From a virus: DNA of 21,235 nucleotides. The stretch covers positions 1 through 21,235 of the IMG/VR virus record IMGVR_UViG_3300030106_003836; one strand, given 5' to 3'. The position numbers and the translations under genes are program-made. Each line of letters starts with the position of its first letter. Position 1 is the first letter of the stretch. This document shows positions 1 to 5,485 of this stretch, in pieces. The notes beneath the pieces are model-generated. The model did not search any database and was not told where the DNA came from. It saw nothing but the letters and a program-made list of their open reading frames with translations.

Positions 1-405
1 TTCTATCAGATCAGAAAGATCATCTGCTTCTTTATTTAGTCTTTTAATATCAATGTTGATACCAGCGACATCTGTGCATTTGTCTATGGCAGATTGAATA
101 AGATGATCTGCACTACTATGCCATGTACTAGTCCAACATTCAGAGCATTCACCTGTAAATCTGTTCAAGATCGCATCTTGTGTCTCTTGGTCGTTTTCAC
201 CAGAGTTTTCAGATTCCATCGCAAAAGACATACAGGCATCAACAGCTCTCATAGTCTTTGCTATACCAAAAATTTCAGTAGATGCTTTACCTTTTTGTTT
301 TCTAATGATTTTGTAAAGATCAGATCTTTGTTCCTTTAGCTGTACAAACTCAGGATCGGAATTGAGGAAGGCTTGCTTCCTCTGATAATAAGATTCGTTG
401 TTCAT
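1..405 (-). CDS. Hypothetical protein, C-terminus cut by window edge
   Basis: The reading frame opens with ATG at 405-403 and stays open for 135 codons to the left edge, so the true C-terminus lies outside the window. It begins MNNESYYQRKQAFLNSDPEF. It is rich in charged and helix-forming residues, with two likely coiled-coil stretches (about residues 15-45 and 115-135) and a Cys pair (CSEC) in the middle. I do not recognise the family. It follows the 402..818 gene with an ATGA start/stop overlap, so the two are almost certainly co-transcribed leftward from the divergent region near 819-901. No function can be assigned. The opposite-strand frame over this stretch is a shadow. Confidence 0.75.
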   Translation of the reverse strand, partial: MNNESYYQRKQAFLNSDPEFVQLKEQRSDLYKIIRKQKGKASTEIFGIAKTMRAVDACMSFAMESENSGENDQETQDAILNRFTGECSECWTSTWHSSADHLIQSAIDKCTDVAGINIDIKRLNKEADDLSDLIE

Positions 406-818
406 GATAAACCTTCTGTACCGAATACATAAATTGGTCCACTCTCGATATCTACGAGAGCTGCCTTGCAATGCTCTTCAACACATGTCCAAACTGCAAA
501 CTGAATGGCTGACCTAAGATCAAACTCTTTGATAGCTCTTGGAGCATCCTTAAGAGTAAAACCTAGTTCTTTCATTTTGTTAGATATGTCTGATTGATGT
601 TCTAAATAAAAATTTTGAATCTCTTTAGAACGAATAAAATCTGGTACACCATACAAAGCGCAACCATATTCAGCAATTTTCTTGATCTCATCAAGATCTT
701 GGAAACGCTTAGATAGAGCGTAGTGGAGTTGAGTTGTTCTTTCTTTTGTCACTGTAATAAAAGCGAGGATAAAAAAATCGGCTATCGACACCGATAAACC
801 TATTATGACCCAACCCAA
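402..818 (-). CDS. Hypothetical protein, possible N-terminal membrane anchor
   Basis: The 138-codon frame starts at TTG (818-816); there is no ATG near the N-terminus. The first 22 residues (GWVIIGLSVSIADFFILAFI) are hydrophobic and followed by a basic patch, so the protein could be a small membrane-anchored factor. The rest is a soluble helical domain with no recognised family. An alternative start is GTG at 752, giving 116 aa without the hydrophobic segment. That start is attractive because a hairpin followed by a T-run on this strand (771-796) lies between the two starts. No clear ribosome binding site supports either one. It is the first gene of the leftward pair and overlaps the next by ATGA. 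Confidence 0.65.
   Translation of the reverse strand: MGWVIIGLSVSIADFFILAFITVTKERTTQLHYALSKRFQDLDEIKKIAEYGCALYGVPDFIRSKEIQNFYLEHQSDISNKMKELGFTLKDAPRAIKEFDLRSAIQFAVWTCVEEHCKAALVDIESGPIYVFGTEGLS
771..796 (-). terminator. Hairpin plus T-tract at head of the leftward transcript
   Basis: Read on the minus strand, ATCGG (795-791) pairs with CCGAT (781-777) across a nine-base loop, and six further T follow (776-771). An alternative hairpin, TATCG-GTGT-CGATA (796-783), uses the same bases. This resembles a weak intrinsic terminator or attenuator at the very start of the leftward operon, inside the annotated N-terminus of the 402..818 gene. The five-bp stem is short, so it could be fortuitous. Confidence 0.3.
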
Positions 819-901
819 TATATCGGCACCCCACTACAGGACACTTTGTAAACTGACCTTAATTGTTGGGCAATAGTGGGGGAATGTATCATAATTAAGG
901 T
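819..901. promoter_or_regulatory. Divergent control region with two nested inverted repeats
   Basis: This is the only gap between the leftward pair and the rightward early operon. It holds CCCCACTA at 829-836 matched by TAGTGGGG at 874-881, and ACCTTAATT at 856-864 matched by AATTAAGGT at 893-901. Both pairs are perfect, and the arms interleave. A -10-like CATAAT (889-894) follows a poor -35-like TTGGGC (867-872) at 16 bp, which would start transcription at about 901. The second repeat overlaps this -10 box and the expected start. The arrangement is what would be expected of operators for one or two dimeric regulators controlling divergent transcription. No regulator gene is recognised in the window. 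Confidence 0.55.
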
Positions 902-1267
902 ATGGGCGAGATCCCTGTTCATTTATCCCCCGCAAAAAAAATGGTTCATTACTTCATGACCGAAAAAGAGCAACAGTTTTTGAACGTTGCTCATATTGAT
1001 AAAAACGAATGGCATGGTTGGGGCAATGGCCTAGACCCAGCATTTGTATATTTTGATTTTATTGATCTAACTGAAGCTGGTATGCCAATCATGCAGGCAA
1101 AAGGTTTACTTAGCAGTTTACTTGAGAAAAAAATTGTTGAAGTTATTGAGGCTTATGCTGATATGAATGTTTTTAATAGAGGTCAATATCTCTATTCATT
1201 CACTGAGGAGTTTTGTAGATGGGTAGTTGCTGGTGGTGATTACACAAAAAAAGCGGAGGCTGTCTAA
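902..1267 (+). CDS. Hypothetical protein, first gene of rightward early operon
   Basis: This encodes 121 aa of unknown function. The middle part (about residues 55-85, with GMPIMQAKGLLSSLLEKKIV) has the helix-helix-then-strand character of a small winged-helix DNA-binding domain, but this is only a resemblance. The N-terminal stretch is aromatic-rich (WHGWGNGLDPAFVYFDFIDL). The ATG at 902 sits directly at the start point predicted from the -10-like box, so the message may be leaderless. No Shine-Dalgarno is present at a usable distance. In-frame ATGs at 941 and 956 are alternative starts. It joins the next gene by a TAATG overlap. Confidence 0.7.
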   Translation: MGEIPVHLSPAKKMVHYFMTEKEQQFLNVAHIDKNEWHGWGNGLDPAFVYFDFIDLTEAGMPIMQAKGLLSSLLEKKIVEVIEAYADMNVFNRGQYLYSFTEEFCRWVVAGGDYTKKAEAV

Positions 1268-1455
1268 TGAAAAACCTTACAAGAAACAAATTATCAAAAG
1301 CTAATGTTTGGTACTGGCAAGAGCAAGTCAACTACTATTCAAACACTATCGAGGAACTTGAGGCTGAGTCAATGCCAGTTCCTCAAGATCTAAGAAATAA
1401 ATTAAAACTAGCAAAAGCATCACTTACACAATGGATACAACCATGGATTTGTTAA
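1267..1455 (+). CDS. Small hypothetical protein, helical
   Basis: This is a 62-aa protein starting at the ATG that overlaps the previous stop (TAATG). A good GGAGG (1256-1260) lies seven bases upstream. It is mostly helical with heptad-like spacing in the middle (YYSNTIEELEAES) and is Trp-rich at the C-terminus (QWIQPWIC). No family is recognised. Its 3' end overlaps the next gene by 25 bases. The gene spacing and the ribosome binding site argue that it is real. Confidence 0.65.
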   Translation: MKNLTRNKLSKANVWYWQEQVNYYSNTIEELEAESMPVPQDLRNKLKLAKASLTQWIQPWIC

Positions 1456-1769
1456 AAGAAAACAGACATCTTGTCACAGATATAGACAAGGCTAAAAGAT
1501 TTCAAAGAGTCTTTCCATCTAGAGCATTATCTTTGAAAAAAGGATTTCAGCTTGTAGAAAACACTACCAAAAAAAATGGTTATGAATGGGGCTGGTGCAA
1601 CGATCATGTACGAGGTATCATTTTAGAACTAGCCAAGATGTTAGAAAAACTTGCCCATAAGTTTGATCTAGATTTTCATATCACACTAGATGGAGATAAT
1701 GTTCAAGAGATTGATCTAGAGGATTTCTTGCCACTTGAGATAGTAGAACGCAACACTAAGGAGAACTAA
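1431..1769 (+). CDS. Hypothetical protein
   Basis: This encodes 112 aa, starting MDTTMDLL; a second in-frame ATG at 1443 would shorten it by four residues. The N-terminal half is basic, the C-terminal half acidic (DGDNVQEIDLEDFLPLEIVE), with a helix around residues 60-80. No known domain is recognised. It overlaps the preceding gene by 25 bases and is followed one base later by the next gene, whose AAGGAG ribosome binding site lies inside its 3' end. It is part of the early operon. Confidence 0.65.
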   Translation: MDTTMDLLKENRHLVTDIDKAKRFQRVFPSRALSLKKGFQLVENTTKKNGYEWGWCNDHVRGIILELAKMLEKLAHKFDLDFHITLDGDNVQEIDLEDFLPLEIVERNTKEN

Positions 1770-1770
1770 A

Positions 1771-2118
1771 ATGCGACTTGATTTTACAAACGACAGACTA
1801 AATAAATGGATCTCAGAATGTCCATTTCCAATAGATGTAAAACAATCTATGGTAGAGCCAACAGGTTGTAGGCAGCTTAACATAGCTGTCACAATACCTG
1901 ATACTGCAGTTAGACCTAATCTAGATGTGGTTAGATTCAATCTTGCTGATCTAGAACTTAGGTATATGGATGCCTGTAAAAAAAGAGAAAAATTATGCCA
2001 TCTTTATGTATGTGAATCTAATGCACTGAAAAAGAGAAAGCTAGAAAAAGAATGGAGACAGGCTTGTGACCTATGCAGAAGAATAGAAGGCAAACTAGAA
2101 GAAGCGGAGAAGGTTTAG
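1771..2118 (+). CDS. Hypothetical protein with C-terminal coiled coil
   Basis: This is a 115-aa protein with a clear AAGGAG site shortly before its ATG. The N-terminal half looks like a small beta-containing domain. Residues from about 55 to the end are strongly helical and charged (LADLELRYMDACKKREKL, then ALKKRKLEKEWRQACDLC), suggesting a dimerising coiled coil. It has five cysteines, four of them in the helical part. The function is unknown. It ends in a TAGTG overlap with the next gene. Confidence 0.65.
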   Translation: MRLDFTNDRLNKWISECPFPIDVKQSMVEPTGCRQLNIAVTIPDTAVRPNLDVVRFNLADLELRYMDACKKREKLCHLYVCESNALKKRKLEKEWRQACDLCRRIEGKLEEAEKV

Positions 2119-2471
2119 TGGAAAAATCAAATATGTTTATCGGGTTTGATGACCTGATGGGTAAAAGAGTTTGCAGACCCTTTGATAAAAAAATTTTTTA
2201 TATTACGACCATTGGATTTGACCCTATAATAGATCGCTTATCTATCTGTCTAATACCCAAAGAAATATTTAAATACAAAGAAATCCCAATGCATCCTGTA
2301 GTTTGGCATAGCGAATTAATGATCAATTGGGAAGATTTTTTTGACAATTATTACATTTCTAGTATGGATGATAGGTCAATTCCCAAAACACAAGTCAGCA
2401 GTGAAACTCTTAGAGTAAATTGGGATAAAATAGGAAAGCAATTTAAAGCCTGTTTTCAAGATAAAATATGA
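2118..2471 (+). CDS. Hypothetical protein, GTG start
   Basis: I place the start at GTG 2118-2120, giving 117 aa beginning VEKSNMFIGFDDLMG. It overlaps the previous stop as TAGTG and has a GGAG (2106-2109) eight bases upstream. An ATG at 2073 in the same frame would add 15 arginine-rich residues and a 46-base overlap and has no comparable site. The protein is rich in aromatic and Ile residues and looks like a small beta-rich domain (KRVCRPFDKKIFYITTIGFD). No family is recognised. It joins the next gene by ATGA. Confidence 0.65.
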   Translation: MEKSNMFIGFDDLMGKRVCRPFDKKIFYITTIGFDPIIDRLSICLIPKEIFKYKEIPMHPVVWHSELMINWEDFFDNYYISSMDDRSIPKTQVSSETLRVNWDKIGKQFKACFQDKI

Positions 2472-2764
2472 CATCGAATAAAAACAAAGGCAAATCTAAA
2501 TTTAAGTTAGATAAGCTGCGGGAGCTAAAAATCAAAAAACTAGAAAAAATTCTAATAGATGTCACCCTTAGAGGTGAAGAACACTATGTTTTTTTCAATG
2601 AAAGAAACAAAGCACAGATAGTTAGCAACACTAAAGCATGGATTAGTGAGCATATCAGAACATCAATTCTAAAACACAATTATCAAGTTGATAAAGTTAG
2701 CCAAATGCTAATTAGGGATTTTACTGACAAAGAATTACAAGAGTTTGATAAGCGTTACAACTAG
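2468..2764 (+). CDS. Hypothetical basic helical protein, last gene of early operon
   Basis: This encodes 98 aa with a strongly basic N-terminus (MTSNKNKGKSKFKLDKLREL) followed by helices, so nucleic-acid binding is possible but unproven. It overlaps the previous gene by ATGA. It is the last rightward gene before the non-coding interval with a strong terminator at 2819-2849, so it closes the operon that begins at 902. No known family is recognised. Confidence 0.65.
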   Translation: MTSNKNKGKSKFKLDKLRELKIKKLEKILIDVTLRGEEHYVFFNERNKAQIVSNTKAWISEHIRTSILKHNYQVDKVSQMLIRDFTDKELQEFDKRYN

Positions 2765-2772
2765 TCCTCAGG

Positions 2773-2849
2773 TATAATTGAATTGAAGCTGTAGTGAGCT
2801 TTGCGAAAACGACAAATTGGGCATCTTTAACTAGATGTCCTTTTTTTTT
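2773..2849 (+). ncRNA. Candidate small RNA: -10 box, hairpin, terminator hairpin
   Basis: A perfect TATAAT (2773-2778) lies just downstream of the early operon, with no convincing -35. A start near 2785 would give an RNA of about 65 nt. It would have a perfect five-bp hairpin, AAGCT-GTAGTG-AGCTT (2786-2801), a single-stranded linker (about 2802-2818), then an intrinsic terminator. Two hairpins with a linker and a U-tail is the shape of many phage and plasmid small regulatory RNAs. Alternatively the stretch is only the 3' untranslated end of the early operon. No target is evident by eye. Confidence 0.35.
2819..2849 (+). terminator. Strong rho-independent terminator of the early operon
   Basis: GGGCATCT (2819-2826) pairs with AGATGTCC (2833-2840) over a six-base loop, and nine consecutive T follow (2841-2849). 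One pair is G-T, which works as a wobble only when the plus strand is transcribed, so the element is directed rightward. It ends transcription of the 902-2764 operon or of the small RNA candidate. Confidence 0.9.
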
Positions 2850-2858
2850 GAATTATGA

Positions 2859-2999
2859 TATAGATAGCCGAGAATCCTGATGACCCTTGTGAACAGGTGT
2901 AGCAAGCAAGTCTGAAAGCCATAAAAAACCCAGAGCAACACGTGGGAAAGGCAGGGCACTCCAAAGCGGGGAAGTGATCGACCTCTTGGCTAATCTATA
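2859..2999 (+). ncRNA. Candidate structured RNA closed by a 15-bp stem
   Basis: The ends of this non-coding stretch pair over 15 bp: TATAGATAGCCGAGA (2859-2873) with TCTTGGCTA (2984-2992), a bulged A (2993) and TCTATA (2994-2999). The single non-Watson-Crick pair, G2870-U2987, is a wobble only on the plus strand, which suggests that strand. Inside are further possible helices: CCTG/CAGG (2876-2879/2894-2897), CCCA/TGGG (2929-2932/2943-2946), and CACTCC against GG(A)AGTG (2957-2962/2970-2976). Purine-rich single strands lie between them. The interior is more GC-rich than the phage around it. It matches no RNA class I can recall. It lies between converging genes and overlaps the last bases of the resolvase gene. 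Confidence 0.5.
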
Positions 3000-3414
3000 A
3001 AGTTTTGATATAAATATTAGTACCAGTTCTCTCTCCTACTTCACAATATCTTTTATAAGCATTAAGTTTTACTACTTGTGAATCATCAACAATCACTGAC
3101 GAAGTAAGGCCATCTAGAGTAGAACGACATAGCTTATCAATATCACCTCTTTTGGTGGTTAAAAAAATTGGTGCAGATTTGCGAATCTGGCCATATGCGT
3201 CAAAATGGGCTTTCGGTCTAGAAAATTTAAATTCTAAATTTATCTCTATCGGCTCACTAATCAAGTCTTTGACTTTCAATTTACCCGCTTTCACTACAGC
3301 TTTTCGATATGGTTTTACACGCTTGCAGGATTCTATTAATCTGCCTCTCCCAATATAAGTTTTACTGCCTTGAGGGGCAGGCATTACATCGTCAATAGAA
3401 AGAGTAAGATCCAT
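2995..3414 (-). CDS. rusA: RusA-like Holliday junction resolvase
   Basis: This 139-aa protein matches the RusA family in length and order of motifs. Family members are dimeric metal-dependent endonucleases that cut four-way DNA junctions formed in replication and recombination. Visible features are the N-terminal PAPQGSK (12-18), a basic helix region (31-48), and the acidic catalytic block GDIDKLCRSTLDGL (90-103) with Asp91, Asp93 and Asp101. It is followed by VDDSQVVKL (109-117), the usual family signature. It is transcribed leftward, opposite to its neighbours. Its ATG (3414-3412) is three bases from the start of the replication gene, so the pair shares a divergent control point. A TATAAA (3429-3424 on the minus strand) could start a nearly leaderless message. 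Confidence 0.88.
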   Translation of the reverse strand: MDLTLSIDDVMPAPQGSKTYIGRGRLIESCKRVKPYRKAVVKAGKLKVKDLISEPIEINLEFKFSRPKAHFDAYGQIRKSAPIFLTTKRGDIDKLCRSTLDGLTSSVIVDDSQVVKLNAYKRYCEVGERTGTNIYIKTL

Positions 3415-3417
3415 ACA

Positions 3418-4218
3418 ATGAGTTTTATACCACAGAATACACCATTCGTATCGTTACCTACAGCCCTAAAAGGCAAGATAGATCCTTATCAACTAACAGT
3501 GCTATGGGTAATGCAAAGTTATTACCCTAATATTTACCCCAGTTATGCAACTCTTGCAAAAGATGCTGGCATGTCAAGAACAAAAGTTATTCTTGTTGTT
3601 GAACAATTATGCAGTAAAGGATGGCTGCAAAAAGAAACAAGATTTGATGAACATGGAAATAAAACTAATACCTATAGGGTAACAGTTTGGCATGAATGTA
3701 AAGTTCCCAATCCTGATGCGGGGTCAATGTCACGCACTACCCCCCATCCAGAAGTGTCAGATCCTAGTTATGAAGCGGGGTACATGACACGCACTAGTAC
3801 ACCAGACGCACTACCCCAGTTCACCAAGCGTACTAGGGGTGGTACACGAGATGTACCCAAACTAAAACAAGTAAAACTAAAACAATTAACTAAAACAAAT
3901 GAGTATTCGGAAGAATTTAATATTTTTTGGAACAAATACTTGAAAATAAAAAAACGTGCATCTAGCCAATCAAAAAAACTTGCATGGGAACAATATCAAA
4001 AAATTGAACCAAAAATGAAAGATGGTTTGCTAGGTGCACTGATTACTGCTATCCAAGAACAACAGAAGATAGAAAAAGATGGAGGCTTTGCTACAACATT
4101 TCCAGACTGTTTCAGATGGTTGAGAGATGGTAAATATGAAGCATACTTTCCAGAGACAAAAATAGATTCTGTGTCACAATTAAATAACAGTCGTAAAAAT
4201 AACGACTTACCTTTCTAA
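3418..4218 (+). CDS. Phage replication initiator, O-like winged-helix protein
   Basis: I place the start at ATG 3418 (266 aa, MSFIPQNTPFVSLP). The longer upstream frame lacks support and would run into the resolvase gene. Residues 22-90 form a winged helix-turn-helix (SYATLAKDAGMSRTKVILVV, then QLCSKGWL) like the DNA-binding domain of phage O-type and replisome-organiser proteins. A low-complexity Thr/Arg/Pro linker follows (about 95-160). The C-terminal domain (163-243; EEFNIFWNKYLKIKKR and TFPDCFRWLRDGKYEAY) resembles the helicase-loader-interacting part of such proteins. The protein ends NNDLPF, like an SSB C-terminal tip. The linker DNA contains the putative origin. Its probable role is to bind the origin and recruit a host or phage helicase. 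Confidence 0.82.
   Translation: MSFIPQNTPFVSLPTALKGKIDPYQLTVLWVMQSYYPNIYPSYATLAKDAGMSRTKVILVVEQLCSKGWLQKETRFDEHGNKTNTYRVTVWHECKVPNPDAGSMSRTTPHPEVSDPSYEAGYMTRTSTPDALPQFTKRTRGGTRDVPKLKQVKLKQLTKTNEYSEEFNIFWNKYLKIKKRASSQSKKLAWEQYQKIEPKMKDGLLGALITAIQEQQKIEKDGGFATTFPDCFRWLRDGKYEAYFPETKIDSVSQLNNSRKNNDLPF
3718..3817 (+). repeat. Iteron cluster inside the initiator gene
   Basis: GCGGGGT is followed five bases later by a T/A and CACGCACTA at 3718-3739, and the same layout recurs at 3775-3796; over 22 aligned bases only three differ. The 8-mer ACGCACTA occurs three times (3732, 3789, 3806). The first and third copies extend to ACGCACTACCCC. Each full unit also has GGGGT and ACCCC or similar arms in inverted orientation. 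These are the sort of repeats an O-type initiator binds, located exactly in the linker between its two domains as in lambda. Confidence 0.65.
3861..3898 (+). other. A-rich repeat tract, probable origin unwinding element
   Basis: The 10-mer ACTAAAACAA occurs three times perfectly at 3861-3870, 3876-3885 and 3889-3898, directly after the iteron cluster. The tract has almost no G on this strand. Together with the iterons it reproduces the lambda origin layout, in which binding iterons are followed by an A-rich strand-opening region inside gene O. It encodes the basic linker KLKQVKLKQLTKTN. Confidence 0.62.
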
Positions 4219-4226
4219 TCCCCGCA

Positions 4227-4703
4227 ATGAAAAATTATCATAAAAGGTTTAAACCTGATAGGGAAATAACCTTTAGAGCACCATCTTATAACTGTCATGC
4301 TTGTAACGATTCCGGCATAGTTCATAATAGTGATGGTCTTATCAACAACTACATCCCTGATTACGATATACAGGATGGTGTAAAAATTAATGGTTCTGAT
4401 CTGGCCATTATCTGTTGGTGTGATGCAGCATACCCAGTATATAAAGATGATGGTACAATACAAAAAACTGGTTACAGGCTGAGTACAAATGAGATTCCTA
4501 ACAAACAAGGAATTGATGTAAAAAAAGATTTCATTAGAGATATTCATAATCAACGTAAACTTTCATGGGAACATACTGAAAAGATGATGATGAAAATAAA
4601 TCTTGCAAGAATCAAAGGAGAAAAAACTGATATTGTTGACCCTATAGCTGAAACCAAAAAAAAATTAAAAAATGCACAAGGACTACTCAAAACTCTCAGA
4701 TAA
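4227..4703 (+). CDS. Hypothetical protein with a Cys-rich, possibly zinc-binding motif
   Basis: This encodes 158 aa. Near the N-terminus is NCHACNDSG (residues 22-30), a CxxC with the following Gly seen in DnaJ-type zinc fingers, and a CWC pair follows at about residues 63-65. A four-Cys metal site is therefore plausible. The C-terminal third is basic and helical (SWEHTEKMMMKINLARIKGE). The position directly after the initiator, separated by eight bases, suggests a role in replication, but no family is recognised. It overlaps the next gene by 32 bases. No good ribosome binding site is visible. Confidence 0.65.
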   Translation: MKNYHKRFKPDREITFRAPSYNCHACNDSGIVHNSDGLINNYIPDYDIQDGVKINGSDLAIICWCDAAYPVYKDDGTIQKTGYRLSTNEIPNKQGIDVKKDFIRDIHNQRKLSWEHTEKMMMKINLARIKGEKTDIVDPIAETKKKLKNAQGLLKTLR

Positions 4704-4950
4704 ACAACTTCCTGTATATTTAAAACTAAGGATGCTATTAGATCTTACTAAAGAAGTTGCAGCAGCTATCACTGATAATGCTGTTGACGATAGTGACCCT
4801 TTATCTAATAAACATTATCATTTACTAATGGATGACATAAAATCCATTCAAGCAAGTATTAATTCCGCTCATCATGTCTACACTCCCGATCAAAACACCG
4901 CAAACAATCACAAAAGTACCTCTAAAGGAGCTAAAACCTTACAAAAATAA
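4672..4950 (+). CDS. Small hypothetical protein overlapping its neighbours
   Basis: This encodes 92 aa, predicted helical (LSDKQLPVYLKLRMLLDLTK, then residues 50-65), with a low-complexity polar C-terminus rich in Asn, Ser and Lys. It overlaps the previous gene by 32 bases and the ParB-like gene by 77 bases, unusually long for this genome. The stretch 4704-4873 would be empty without it. The tail (about residues 68-92) may exist only because it is read in another frame of the ParB-like gene. No function is known. Confidence 0.5.
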   Translation: MHKDYSKLSDKQLPVYLKLRMLLDLTKEVAAAITDNAVDDSDPLSNKHYHLLMDDIKSIQASINSAHHVYTPDQNTANNHKSTSKGAKTLQK

Positions 4951-5485
4951 CCCTAGATTGCATAATGATGTTCAAATTGAACGTCTAATAAACTCTTTAA
5001 AAGAATTTGGTTTTACTAATCCTGTACTTATAGATGATGATAAAAATGTTATAGCTGGTCATGGCAGACTCATTGCAGCAGAAAGGCTTAACATAGATTT
5101 GATACCAACTATTACACTATCTCATCTAACAGAAGAACAGCGTAAAGCTTACATTATTGCTGATAACCAACTGGCTCTAAATTCATCTTGGGATGATGAT
5201 TTACTACAGATCGAACTAGGTAATCTACTAGATAATGGTTTTGATTTGTCTGTTCTTGGCTGGGGTGATGATCTACCAACATTTGCAGAGGAACCAGATT
5301 ATGGATTGCTTGATGATATAGATGATCCAAATGAATCATTGGCAAGTAATGTTTATAGAGGAATATTACTAGAGTTCAAACCAGAAGATTATGAACATGC
5401 TAGACAACTTATATCTGATGCTAGAAAGCGGGGTGTTTATGTTGGTATGAAGCTGATAGAACTATTAGAGAGTATTGCAGAATGA
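4874..5485 (+). CDS. ParB-like (ParBc superfamily) nuclease-domain protein
   Basis: This 203-aa protein has a typical phage ParB N-terminal domain. ITKVPLKELKPYKNNPR (12-28) is followed by FGFTNPVLID (46-54), the GHGR box (62-65) and KAYIIADNQLAL (91-102). Then come WDDDLLQIELGNLL and GFDLSVLGW (about 106-130), the classic continuation in phage members. An acidic linker (138-155) leads to a small C-terminal domain (about 160-203). ATG 4874 is needed to include the first conserved strand. In phages this domain often accompanies DNA methyltransferases near the packaging genes; its activity there is not settled. It overlaps the FkbM gene by ATGA, indicating co-expression. Confidence 0.85.
   Translation: MSTLPIKTPQTITKVPLKELKPYKNNPRLHNDVQIERLINSLKEFGFTNPVLIDDDKNVIAGHGRLIAAERLNIDLIPTITLSHLTEEQRKAYIIADNQLALNSSWDDDLLQIELGNLLDNGFDLSVLGWGDDLPTFAEEPDYGLLDDIDDPNESLASNVYRGILLEFKPEDYEHARQLISDARKRGVYVGMKLIELLESIAE

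Noticed and set aside
94-339. Plus-strand frame of 81 codons
   Set aside because: It lies opposite the leftward partial gene, which is open over the full 135 codons and coupled by ATGA to its neighbour; the plus frame has no supporting start signal.
2073-2117. Upstream ATG for the 2118 gene
   Set aside because: GTG 2118 has a GGAG site at a proper distance and a TAGTG coupling; the extension is a low-complexity Arg-rich stretch read out of frame from the previous gene.
2877-2917. Hammerhead ribozyme (CTGATGA box followed by GAAA inside the structured interval)
   Set aside because: The bases next to the boxes do not form stems II and III in any arrangement I tried: the base after CTGATGA does not pair with the base before GAAA, and no suitable cleavage site precedes stem I.
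2859-2999. tRNA or tmRNA
   Set aside because: No acceptor/T-arm pattern, no GTTCGA-type loop and no CCA-adjacent end; the closing stem is too long.
3370-3417. Upstream extension of the replication initiator (MRGRHYIVNRKSKIHT)
   Set aside because: It would overlap the resolvase start and has no ribosome binding site; the protein family pattern begins near MSFIPQ.
4215-4553. Minus-strand frame of 112 codons that looks membrane-like
   Set aside because: It lies opposite the Cys-motif gene; its hydrophobicity follows from the A/T-rich codons of that gene.
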